A DNA stretch of 64,000 nucleotides from Medicago truncatula. Taxonomy: Eukaryota > Streptophyta > Magnoliopsida > Fabales > Fabaceae. The position numbers were made by a program, and so were the translations under genes. Where the stretch lies: NCBI RefSeq assembly GCF_003473485.1, contig NC_053049.1, positions 30,091,292-30,155,291 of the forward strand, in the 5' to 3' direction. How positions within the stretch are numbered: the stretch's first letter is position 1; every line of letters starts with the position of its first letter. Positions 20,952-31,594 of this stretch are shown one piece after another. The notes beneath the pieces are model-generated. The model was not told the origin of the DNA. It saw only the letters and a list, made by a program, of their open reading frames with translations, and did not search any database.

Positions 20952-21540
20952 GTTAAGTGATGTTTGTTTTAGGAAATTGTTTTTTCTTTAATTATATTAT
21001 TATACCTAAATTACTTCTTCTAGCTATATCTTTTTTTCCCAAGAAAAACCCAAACAAGTAAAAGGGAACAAACCCCAGAAATATGCTTAAAAGCCTTTCT
21101 ATTATAGCTTAGAGAATGTTAATTTATGGGTCTTTCTTCTTCTGGACAAGTTTTTTGAAGAGAGACCACATCTGTGAGTGTGAGTGTTCTACTACTATCA
21201 TTCATTTTATTATATTATAAAAATTTGAAGATTGGGGTTTGGGGACAAGTGGTTTCTGGTTTTGGAAATTAAAAACCAGAGTTGTTTTTGATAATGTTGT
21301 GTTGTCGACAAACTATTGGTTGGTCAGTTACCAAGTTGCTGTCCTTTGGTTATTAACAACCACACAACAATCATATCTCTTATTTTGCTTTTTCACTTTC
21401 CTTTTCTTCAAATGTTAAGGACATAATCATTTTTGGTGAAAACTCTATTACTATTTCTTTGATATTGCCACTCAAGTGTATATTGGACCAATAAAAGATA
21501 TATACGGGTATCTAGTTTAGCATTTCTCTAAAGTATTATA
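20952..21540. promoter_or_regulatory. AP1 upstream region
   Basis: This is the 5' flank of the minus-strand AP1 gene. It contains a CT/GA-rich leader region (about 21000-21190). A short inverted repeat 'ctggttttggaaattaaaaaccag' region lies near 21257, with arms ctggttttt-like. A CCAAT motif (attggaccaataaaag) lies near 21484. I did not find a perfect CArG box or a clear LEAFY site by eye. Confidence 0.35.
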
Positions 21541-21634
21541 TTTATATTGTCTTAGTAAATAACGACTTTACTCGCTCGCATGGCTGTTGAATCAATATTT
21601 GTACCGTAGAATACATAATATATGTAGGGATTGA

Positions 21635-21720
21635 GGTTCGAACTCTAAACACGTCGTATTTCTTCACATTTAAAATGTGAGGCTCCAACCACTAGACTGC
21701 ATATATAATAAAAAAAAAAT
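21635..21720 (-). mobile_element. tRNA-like SINE fragment
   Basis: On the minus strand, a box A-like 'tagtggttggagcc' is followed about 50 bases later by a box B-like 'gttcgaacctc', the internal Pol III promoter layout of tRNA-derived SINEs, and an A-run lies at the outer flank. It is not a tRNA gene because no cloverleaf stems pair. Ends are uncertain. Confidence 0.5.
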
Positions 21721-22107
21721 ACTGGAATCTTGAATTTTGTGACAATTTGGTGAGAAAAAGAGATTGAAGAATAACTCAAAACAGCAATTGTTCTTGTTTG
21801 TTTTTAATTTTTCTAATTAGATTTTATTTTTGTCTCAACCATTTGGTTTTTGAGGTAAAAGTTTCTTACTATCTTGAGTTTGATATGAAGGTTCTTATCA
21901 ACTGTACATAGTTATTAATCTTAAATGGTTAATGAACTTCAATTAAATACAAATTATTAGGAAGATTGTGAGCTTAATTTTGACTAGAACAATCATTGAT
22001 CATATTACTAAGAACTCACTCGCGCTACAAGACGTACCACACTATTATGGAAGGTTCAATTTGATTAATAGAATTAATTTAAATTTTAGTAAAATACATT
22101 TGAATTT

Positions 22108-22172
22108 TATTTACTCACAGGATAAGGTAAATAGAGTTTGCGAGTTATTTACTCACAGGATAAGGTAAATAA
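22108..22172. repeat. Two-copy tandem repeat
   Basis: 'ttactcacaggataaggtaa' occurs twice, about 37 bp apart, with 'atagagtttgcgag' and 'ataaagtgtgctag' following. No coding value. Confidence 0.7.
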
Positions 22173-22235
22173 AGTGTGCTAGAGAGAGCAAGAAAATGTT
22201 ATTTAAAGTGAGCTAGTCTACTTATACTTATGAAT

Positions 22236-22524
22236 TACTCTCTGCCCCTTTTTATAAGCACTTTCAGAACTTTTCATAAATATTTTAAAATAAATTGGTA
22301 TTCTAATTAATTAATATGTATATTTTATATATCCATAGATATTACTAAATTATCCTTTGTGTAGATGTGTTTTATTTTAAATATAAATTTGTAGAATTAC
22401 ATATAACAAATATTATAAAAAATATATATAATAAATATCTCCAATAATTTGGAAATGTGCATATACACTAATAGACATAATTTTATTTGAATAAAGAAGC
22501 TTATAATTAAATACAGAGTGGGTA
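22236..22524. mobile_element. Degenerate Stowaway-like MITE
   Basis: The left end 'tactctctgccccttttta' then 'taagc' and the right end (complement) 'tacccactctgtatttaa' then 'ttataagc' are weak inverted repeats around an AT-rich core. The ends are diverged, so assignment is tentative. Confidence 0.45.
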
Positions 22525-22604
22525 AATCTTTTCAAATTCAATTATGCTCTTACTACCTTTTTCTAACACCAAATTTATTAGAAAGAATAGGGAAAAGTAA
22601 AAAG

Positions 22605-23095
22605 AATGTTTAATCCACAAATGTTGCAAACCGGAGGATATTGATCATATTTTTCTATCTTGCGATTTTTTGGGGAAATTTGACATGATATTCTAGCTGG
22701 TTTGGTTATATTACGGTGCATCTTGCTCATGTGACAGACCGATTACTTCAATTTGGAACTTTAGGCGGTCTTTTAAAAAAGATCCACTCAGTTCTTCATC
22801 TCATTTGCCTCTCATGTGTGTGTGAAAGAAATGCTTGGGTTGTTAAGCAAAACGAGGACACGTTACAACAACTTCTCGAAAAAAAATTAAGTTTCAATCA
22901 TAGTGGTGGCTGAAAGCAAATCAGATCAATTTTGCTTTTGACTATCATTTATAGTGGTTTAATCCTCTCTCTTGTTTGAGAGTCTAATTGTAAAGGGGCT
23001 TGCATTGTCTCTTTTATTGATTTCCTCCTTTTGGTAGAGTTTTGATACAACTTATTACTTTCTTTCCTGATTTTCTTTTGGCATTTTTTGTGCTA
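22605..23095 (+). mobile_element. LINE 3'-end remnant
   Basis: Plus-strand translation gives AHVTDRLLQFGTLGGLLKKI, HSVLHLICLSCVCERNAWVV and QNEDTLQQLLEK, the zinc-knuckle linker to C-terminus of plant L1-type ORF2, followed by a 3' UTR-like tract ('ctaattgtaaaggggcttgc', 'ggcattttttgtgctag'). Upstream reverse-transcriptase sequence is absent, so this is a 5'-truncated insertion. Confidence 0.7.
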
Positions 23096-23099
23096 GAAA

Positions 23100-23940
23100 T
23101 ACAAGACGTTGAAAAAAACGTTTACCTCACAAATAAAAAAAGTGCAAGAAATATTTGGTTCACATAAAATAAACAACATAAAATAAAAATTAGGGCAAAG
23201 AAGAGGTACCAAAGCCATTCAAAATATATATACAAGCCCTAAAAAGTACAAAAAACACCATATACTCTTAATTCGTGTCAAAAACAATTTACTTAACCAT
23301 TATCTTATACTTATATAAATAAAGATTATAAGTAGGTAAATATTAAACTATATATCTCATAAGCACAACTTAATTGGAAAATTATTCAAAACAAAAAAAA
23401 CTTAATTGGAAAAGACAGCACTTCACAGCACACACATTTGTATATAAATTAATGGATAGAGAGTAAATTTAAAAGACAAAATAGATAAAAATAGCAAGTG
23501 TATTTTGCTAGTACTCCTTTATTTCTTGTTTTGGTTTTGGATTCTCTCTCTTCTGTGTTTGGTTGGAACTGTAGTGTGTCTAATGGACTAAACAGTGTCA
23601 ATATCGTACGGATGAGGACATTACGTCTGACGCCGCCATGAACCCACGAGTATTGATCTATGGTCCATCCTCTCATCCACCAAATATTGAAATGGTTTTA
23701 TATTTAGGTTTAACTTCATACCTATTCTATCTTTTTTATCGTATACTTCATTTTGTCTTTCCATTAATGCCTTTATGTGCATTCAAGCTAATCCCCTAAT
23801 TAATATTGTCTCATAAGTACTTGAAACTTTATACCATGTTGCTTTGAAATTAATTGCTACTTTTTTAGGCAAAAAATGTATGAACTTATATATACAAAAA
23901 ATATGTATACAATTCAAAAAAATTAAAATAAACAAACACC
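23100..23940. other. AT-rich intergenic stretch
   Basis: No gene was recognised. Short ORFs around 23.45-23.68 kb have no domain or splice support. Confidence 0.4.
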
Positions 23941-23949
23941 ATTTTTTTA

Positions 23950-24112
23950 TGGGTATTGTTATCTTGTGCCCTAAGGGCACAAGTTAAAGAATCCAAAATT
24001 AAAAGTTTTCATAAAAAAGAACAAAATATTGACTTTAAAAGTTGAATGACACAACTTTTAAGACAATTAATTCTATTTTAAATTTCTTAACATATGTCGA
24101 GGTACATGTTGG
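23950..24112. mobile_element. MITE-like element with 'tgtgccctaagggcaca' end
   Basis: The left terminus contains the palindromic 'cttgtgccctaagggcacaa'. The right terminus (complement) reads aggagaatgccaacatgtac then 'ctcgacatatgtta'. The core resembles 275-400, making this a second member of that family. The ends are approximate. Confidence 0.5.
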
Positions 24113-24129
24113 CATTCTCCTTTTTTTAT

Positions 24130-25560
24130 AAGTAAAAACTTTATTGAAAGGGGACTAGGACAACTACAAGGGTTATCCGACCCATTACAATGTAATAAAA
24201 ACTGACATTACAAAATACAAACTTCAAACTCTTAAGGCATTATAATGGGCAAGAACATCGATCCGAGTATGATAAGTGAGATCTCCTCTCCTCCCTACTA
24301 ATGAACCAACACTAAGAAATTTGAGTTGGGTTTCATAGACGGGTAAAGTTAAAATTGTGCCTCAAAAGTTAAACATCGCATATAATAAATGTACTTAATT
24401 ACAACCTATAGATCAATGATCTGATCTAAGTATAAGTCAATTTCTTATCAACCGGATTAGTCCATGTTTGTCATTACATTTCTTACCATACAGTATTTTC
24501 TTGAAGAAGAAAAAAAGATTCAATCTTATATGGACATTTAAAAATTGGATTAAAGAAGTCCTACTATTTTTAGTAAAAAAAATACCTTATGTAATGAAAC
24601 ATAGAGAACAAATATAATATTTTTTCCCCTAGAAAAATTATTTTATTAAAACTTATTGAAAAATACTAAGATCTACCATTAGATCGGATTTAAATGAGAC
24701 ACCCCATGAAAAAATATGTATTTTTTAATAATAGTTATTTTAAAATTTTAAAATATATTCATTAATTTTTTATCAAAATATATCAAATCATTTTGCTTTT
24801 TTTTTTCTTTTCAATTAACTAGTAACCAATAAATACCAATGAAGTCTGGATGTAACAGAAGAGGCTAAACTAATGTTTGAATTTCCCGCCAAAAAGTATC
24901 ATATTTTTTTAATTGAAACATGAAAAAGAGAAATCATATATACTATAAACATATATATATATATAAGAGCACAAAAGGTACTCAAACCCATACACAAACA
25001 AATAAGGGGAAAAAGAGAAAATAAACAAAGGAGAAAGAAACCCAACAAAAAAGAACTAACCCTACTTCGAATATGATTACTTTTAGGGGAGGTAAGGGGG
25101 TAAGGGTCTGTTTGGAAGTTTTGAGGGGTAGGGAAGAGTTTTGGAGGGAGGGGTAGAGAGAAAAATACAAAGAAATAAAAAATATTTTTAATAATTTGTA
25201 TGTTTTTAATTTTAAAAGTATAACCCTCCAAACTGCTCATCAAATATAATTTCTGGATTTCTCCATTTTGGGAGGTTTTTGCATTTATAAAGAAAAATAA
25301 CCCCCTAAAATCATCATCTTCTAAAAACTTCTATTTCTTTCACTTCTTCCTTCCTTATTTTTAAACTCCTACCTTCAACTCTCCTTTAAAAAAGAATACT
25401 ATCGGGATTAAGATGAATTAACCTTTTTTCGTGGATAGTTCAACTTAAAATATAATTCTAAATATAACAGATCTAGTATCAAATTTATATTTATAGTAAT
25501 TTAGTCAACATAACATATATTTAAAGAGGAGGTAGTAAGAAAAATGGTTGCTTGCTATTA
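24130..25560. other. Intergenic, probable retroelement 3' tail plus AT-rich DNA
   Basis: At 24119-24330 the complement reads like a polyadenylated element end ('caataaagtttttacttata' then an A-run), but no ORF or TSD could be fixed. The remainder (24.4-25.5 kb) holds a purine-rich tract at about 25000-25160 and nothing recognised as a gene. Confidence 0.35.
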
Positions 25561-25581
25561 CATGAGCAATAAATCTATATA

Positions 25582-25688
25582 TATTTGACATAGTATTTAA
25601 TTATTCAATGACAAATACATACCCTGATACCATGATGTTTTGTTGGATACATGTACGTCATCGAATCATTAAATACTATGTCAAATAT
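25582..25688. repeat. Imperfect 33-bp inverted repeat (hairpin)
   Basis: The arm 'tatttgacatagtatttaat' with 'tattcaatgac' pairs with 'gtcatcgaat' plus 'cattaaatactatgtcaaat', with two mismatches and a loop of about 45 nt. It could be a very short MITE or a hairpin-forming transcript. Confidence 0.65.
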
Positions 25689-26294
25689 AGGATGTTGCTT
25701 TTTTATACTCGATTTCTTTAAAGTTTATTTTAGAGCAAACCTCGATCACTTTAAAGTTGAACACCGAGTTTTTGTTCGAATTGTGTAGATAGGTAGTATA
25801 TATCCCTTATATTTCTATTATATAATTTTATATATTAGTTTTGAAAGGGTGATTTGTTGTAATGATCTGATTGAAGTCAATAAATTTGTTTTGCTTCCAT
25901 GGTTTTTAGTTTTGGTTGGAGATAATTGTCCTGCCATGATTGATTTGAAGTCGACACAAACATTGTATTATAATGGTTAAGCCATTGAATGTATCTTATC
26001 TTCAACTGTTGATTGTTGAGAACAAGCTTTATAGATTTCTTTTGATACATTGAATTCCTGATTTGTGAGGAAGAATTATAAGTGATGGAATTGTATTATG
26101 CTTTTTGGGAGTGTGGATATGCTTTTGATAGCCAATGATTTTTATCAAGTGGTGGAGCAATCCTATTTGAAATTTGGTTTTGAACCTACATATAATTAGA
26201 ATTAGGAGTGAAAACGTGCTTATTTATTCCCAAAAAAGAAATGACAAATTTTATAAGTTATGGTGATAAGAAGATTATTAATTATTTTATTTAG

Positions 26295-26641
26295 GCTAAA
26301 TTATACCGGACGTTTTTAAGTTATTTAATTGTAATAAATTGATCTTTTAAGTTTTTTATGTACCACTTACGTCCTTTAAGTTATTTAATTATAAGAACAT
26401 TAGATCATTTAAATTATTTAATTGCAATTTTAGGTTTCGAATAACTTACATTTTTAAGATATGAAATTTACAAATTATTACAGTTAAATAACTTAAATGA
26501 CCTAATTGGTACAAAAAAAACTTAAAAGGCCAACTTGTTACAATCAATTTACTTACTTAAGTGGTATGAAAAAAAACTTAAAGACCAACATATTACAATC
26601 AATCAATTAACTTAAATAACTAAAAGACCTCCTGTGTAATC
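26295..26641. mobile_element. Foldback element (~350 bp)
   Basis: The left arm 'ggctaaattataccggacgt' continuing with repeated 'taagttatttaattg' is mirrored on the right (complement 'ccagattacacaggaggtct', 'tagttatttaagttaattg'). The element is almost entirely inverted repeat, and no ORF is present. The TSD is unclear because both flanks are T-rich. Confidence 0.65.
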
Positions 26642-27151
26642 TGGTTTTTTATTTTATTTTTACGGAAGTGATAAGAAGATTGTGGATTTAATGTGCCTCA
26701 AAGAGTTTAAGCGTTTAGACGGGTACCGATCCGTGTTAGTTGTCTACTCTTTTTATTGCGTTAATACATATAAATTATATGGTAGTTTTTAAGAAATTTT
26801 GATTAAAACTATGCGTATAAATTTTAGATATTTTGTACTTTTATATTGTAACAAACTATACTCATCTTTTTTCAATGAAACTAGCAATATAACAAATCAA
26901 ACTTGCAAACTCCCCCCAATTTACTTGCTTTTATTTATTTATTTACTTGCTCTTATTTTCTGTTTTAATAAGTATCGTTAGTGGCCTAGTTGAAACGACA
27001 ATCCATATGAAAACGATCTTACTTATCACTTTATTAATTTAAAATAGTTTGGTGCACTTATCAAATTTAGTCATTAGTGTGTTGTGTTTGGGGATGCTTC
27101 AAGTTACACACTAATGATAATGACGTGCTATAAAAATTAATCACTTATGAT

Positions 27152-27166
<15 letters not shown>

Positions 27167-27193
<27 letters not shown>
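27167..27193. repeat. (TA)n microsatellite
   Basis: An A-run is followed by about 13 TA dinucleotides. Another, shorter one lies at about 20720-20742. Confidence 0.8.
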
Positions 27194-27196
<3 letters not shown>

Positions 27197-27386
27197 GCAT
27201 TTAAAAATTATAAATGCTATTTTTTTATTTTAATTTAAAGAAAAAATTTAGGGTGAGAGGATGACATTAGGGGTCAAAGAGTACTTATAACTAGATTTAC
27301 TTTTATTGTCTTCCAAAAGCCCTAGCATAGCTCAAACCCAAAACCTCCAAAATTTGTCTTTTCTACTACTAGATCAAACTCTTAAA

Positions 27387-27916
27387 TTTTTATCTTTTTT
27401 TACACAAAACAAAGGACATTCATTTATTTAAATTGAAAGAGTACATCGATGCAATACAAATTCACTAAAAATAAAAAGGATGAATCTGTGAACAAACTCA
27501 CAACATTCATGTTAATAGCATAAAACGGCAAAGTACATAAGCCTACAAATATGACTATATTAAAATCTACGGAATAGTCACGTTTCCGGATATGCAACGT
27601 TGATGACGCCTAAGTCATTGGTTGGATCTGCACTGGATCGAAGCTAATCTGACAATCTGATCTGAACAAACACCTAAACAAGAGGGAAAACACAAACAAC
27701 GCCGCACAAAGACGACAAACAAAACAATGTCGCACTAAGACGACGAAAACCTATTTCGATGTGAAAATCACTTATTTAAATAAAAAGGAAGGAGAAAAAC
27801 AATGTAGAGGGACGATTTGGGATCAAAAATTGACCCTAAATCACCCCTCTTTCGTGGTTGAAGAAGAATACATTAGAGTTTTAGCTAACGGCTCACAAAA
27901 ATAGAGAAGGAGATAT
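27387..27916 (-). mobile_element. 530-bp non-autonomous retroposon with 14-bp TSD
   Basis: The block is bounded by perfect copies of atcaaactcttaaa (27373-27386 and 27917-27930). On the minus strand it starts with a CT-rich sequence ('ctccttctctatttttgtga'), has no long ORF, and ends with a T/A-rich tail including an A-run before the duplicated target, as expected for target-primed retrotransposition. It contains two related phrases, 'cgtcgtcttagtgcgaca' and 'gtcgtctttgtgcggcg'. It lacks tRNA-like boxes, so a LINE-mobilised element or processed RNA is more likely than a SINE. Confidence 0.75.
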
Positions 27917-28596
27917 ATCAAACTCTTAAAACTATAACCTTGTTTAATTGCATATGCATTTCTTTTGGAAATTAAATCTCAACGAGATTTTTATCTCATT
28001 AGTTTGTTCTCTATGTTTCAACTTAACAAGTTTGAAGTTGTTGACCTTTAAAAAAAAATTGAAGTTGTCGAGGACAATTACAAGGCGTATAGTCTCATCT
28101 AAGTCTAACACTCTAACTTAGCTTAGTTTGACCCTTGTGCCTCTTTTGTTTACCACAAGAAGAAGGGAACAATTACCTTGCAATTCTTTTACCTCTAATG
28201 TTTTTGCTAAATATTGGGTAAGTATTATCTCTATCTTATATATATATTAAGCCGCTGGATTGAAAGTTTATATGGTATAAATCACCTATACAGATTTTTA
28301 TATAAATTTAAAATTATTTTTTTAGCTGAATCGGGAGATTGGACATAATTTAAAATTATTTGATACATTATTCATGTTTGTCAAGATTAAAATTCATGTT
28401 TGATTTCTTCTCATATATCAATTAGATTTCAAAAATAATTTCGAATCATGTCCATTACAAAATTTAATTAGAGTTAGTCCTTAACTTTCAAATATATAGT
28501 ATTTTTTGAAGGAGCTTTCAAGTATATAGTTGTAATTATTAAAGATTCGGTATTAATCAAGTGCTGACAATTAATTTGAATAGAAATTATAATGAA

Positions 28597-28920
28597 CTAG
28601 GACTTTTACCCGTGCTAACGCTCGGGACATTAAAAATGGAGAAGCTAAAAAAGTTCTGATATTATTCATTACATAAAAAATAAAATAAATAAACATAAAA
28701 AGTATTTAAGGGCATACAAAATATTGGGTCACACATTTTCAAATATCTCCTTGTAAACATAAATTTGAAGTGGTGCTGATACAATCCTCATTGTCATCCG
28801 TCGTTAATAATATCTTCAAAGTACGGGTCATAAACAATGGAGAAGCTAATATATTGCAATATGATCCATTACATTAATAAAATGTAATGATATCTCTTAT
28901 TTACGTACGGGTCATATCGG
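28597..28920. repeat. Diverged direct repeat with 'cgggtcat' motif
   Basis: 'cgggacattaaaaatggaga' then 'agctaa' (about 28622) recurs as 'cgggtcataaacaatggaga' then 'agctaa' (about 28824), and 'gtacgggtcat' appears again near 28905. Similar 'cacgggtcaatgatgagc' sits near 1428. This may be the end of a rolling-circle or other dispersed element. Classification is uncertain. Confidence 0.35.
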
Positions 28921-29067
28921 CTATAATATATAGAAATCAAATATATCATTTTATTGATTTGAAAAGAAAATAAGTTGTATGATACGTACAATTCACTTAA
29001 CATTAACATAATTAATTATAAAATACGAAATATTTCTCTATAGACTACGTTTGAAGTTACATTAGTA

Positions 29068-29155
29068 TCTTTAACGTATCGGTTATCGATATCTCAACAT
29101 TAGTATCTTTACAGTATCGATAACATTCGTATCTTTACCGTATCGGTTATCATAA
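29068..29155. repeat. Triplicated 'agtatctttaacgtatcggt'
   Basis: The unit occurs at about 29073, 29104 and 29131 as 'attagtatctttaacgtatc', 'attagtatctttacagtatc' and 'attcgtatctttaccgtatc', each with 'ggttatc' or 'gataac' following. It is a short minisatellite of roughly 30 bp period. Confidence 0.7.
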
Positions 29156-30373
29156 ATTCCAATACGGAAAAAAAAGTACTACTTAGGGAAACATTTTAAT
29201 CCCTACTTGGAGAATAGATTTATATTTTTGGCATTGATAATTATCTAATCTCAACAAAGTACACTATAATATTTTGGAAGAGCAAGAATAAACCTTTATA
29301 TAGTGGAAGCCAAAGAACTATAAAGTTTTACCAAAGCAGCTGAGAAAATCGGATACTAAATTATAATCTTCCAATTTATATTTCAATTATCAACTTAACG
29401 CAAATCACTTGATCCATCATATATTTCTACTGGAAATTACAAAACACAACACAGGAAAAAACTAAAGAGATTACAAATAAAGATACATAATACAAACATC
29501 CCAAGTCTTTAGACTAATTACAGACCCTAGCTAACACTATATATACACTGCTAGTTCCCACACAGCATATGGATATCCATAACAACACCAGTAGGAGAAA
29601 TTTTCACCAAAGTGAGAAGCATATGACTTAGAATGGTTAGAAGCATAGGCTGCTTCAAAAAATAAACTTGTAAAGAATGGCAAGAATCATATTTCTTCTC
29701 AGCACCAGTAGAAGAAATGCAACAAAATCAGACCCATGTCGACTTCTTGGAATGTTAAATCTGGAAAAATAAAATTCAACATAAGAGATGTTTAACTTAA
29801 CAGAAGTGATAAACTTTAGAAACATTAGTTGCTAAAGTAATGGTTAATGAAAAGGCTTTCAAGTGAAATTTAAAAGTCTATCAAGTTTGATAAATTAGAA
29901 TATAAATACAACAATGTCAAGAGTTCCAAAAAAAGGCTTACAAAAGCTCATGGACACACATTAAGCATCTGCTACAAAAGCTCGTTTGAAAGTTGTAAAT
30001 TCTAGTTTAAGTTAAAAAGACAATAATAATGAATCCCTAATATATAGATTGTTGTACACTATTATATAGATTTACATGAGTTTAAAGTGCTGTTACAGAG
30101 AGAGAAAACTGAAGCTAATAATAGAAGGTTGTTACAGGGCTATAGAGCAAAAGACAGATAAGGCTAAAACATATTTACAACTTACGAATCCAAAATTATT
30201 AACATAAAGATAGAATAGCAGTAACTATATTGTGAGAACTACAATAAAAAGCCGTGATAATAGCAAAATCCATCTGCAAAACTATGGACTTAATTTGAAG
30301 TGGGGACAGGAACCTGATGACAAACTGTTTTGAGTAGTCTGTCCAGCTCTATACATTCAAATTTGCTGCTTAG

Positions 30374-31589
30374 TGATGAGTCATTTATTGACTATTTTAA
30401 TATGCTTTTTAGTTTAGTTTTATTTAGATTTTATTTAATTTTATATTAGTATTATTTCCTTTTTAGGATAGTTTACTTTAAATTGCATTTTATTATATTT
30501 TAGAATATTGGATGGATTGAATCTTGGAGCAAAAGAAAGGGACTTGGAGCCGATTGGATGCAAAAATACGAAGATTGAGAGACAAAAATATGTCTCCCAC
30601 AAGTCAGAAGCTTGGCACGGCCCGTGCTAGGCTTGGCACGGCCATGCCACCCTCCAGAGTGCCTTTTGCTGCTTTTGCTTAGATTTTAAGCTACTCTATT
30701 TTTAGCCCAAATGTAATAGCTTAGATTTTAAGTCGATCGAATGCTATAAATAGAGTAGTCACCCATCACAAATATTCATCTTTACTTGGAATTCAATAAG
30801 TGACAATTGCTTTTCTAATTAAAGTTCTTTTCTTTTCTTTTACTTTCTTGTCATTTACTTTTATGCTTTCTCTCTTCTCCCCCATGTCTACGATGAACAT
30901 GAGTGAGTAGACTTCTCCTTGTCTTGGGATTGTTGGATAAGTCTAAATGACATAATCCTAATCAAACCAAGCTCTAAGCCTTAATCTTATGTAACCCTAA
31001 TTTCTTATCTAAATTCACCGTTTTAACATGGATCAACCATTATCAAACTGTGGAAACGAAAGTGGAGGGTTTGATAATTGTTTATCCATTATTCCAAATA
31101 TCAATTCATAAAACGAAAGTGGAGTTTTGATATTCGAACAAGTGAATTTAGACAAGGATTGCAAAGTCAGCGAAATAGGCTTTGCAATCTTTGAGACATA
31201 TAGTTTCGATCTTCAAGGGAACTAATAACAATCAAGTCAGCGAAATAGGCTTGGTTGTTAGAGGAACAAAATCTAATAGTAATCAAGTCAGCGAAATAGG
31301 CTTGGTTGCTAGAGGAACATAAGAGAAACTGTCTTGAGAAATTAGGTCTAACATAACATTATAAGCTTATAGTTTTGGTTTGAGAAGGACTTGTTATTTA
31401 GATGAAACCAACGATCCCAAGGCTCTTTTTATTATATTAATTTTTCAACCGTTTGAAAACCCCCAACTTACAATTCTCTTCTCTTCTAATCATCTCTAAA
31501 GGTTAATTGAATTAAACTACTCCCTGTCGGAACGATACTCTTTCAATACTACTTCGGTAAGACCGTGCACTTGCGGTTTTATCTCATCA
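30374..31589 (+). mobile_element. Solo LTR (1216 bp) with 5-bp TSD
   Basis: It begins TGATGAGTCATTTATT and ends TTTATCTCATCA (TG...CA with inverted ends TGATGAG/CTCATCA), flanked by cttag at 30369-30373 and 31590-31594. A TATA-like 'ctataaatagag' lies near 30743 in the plus orientation. The 3' half contains three copies of 'aagtcagcgaaataggct' (about 31166, 31234, 31284). No second LTR or internal gag-pol is nearby, so it formed by LTR-LTR recombination. The tail ('gacc' + 'gtgcacttgcggttttat') is typical of legume Ty3-gypsy elements, by memory only. Confidence 0.85.
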
Positions 31590-31594
31590 CTTAG

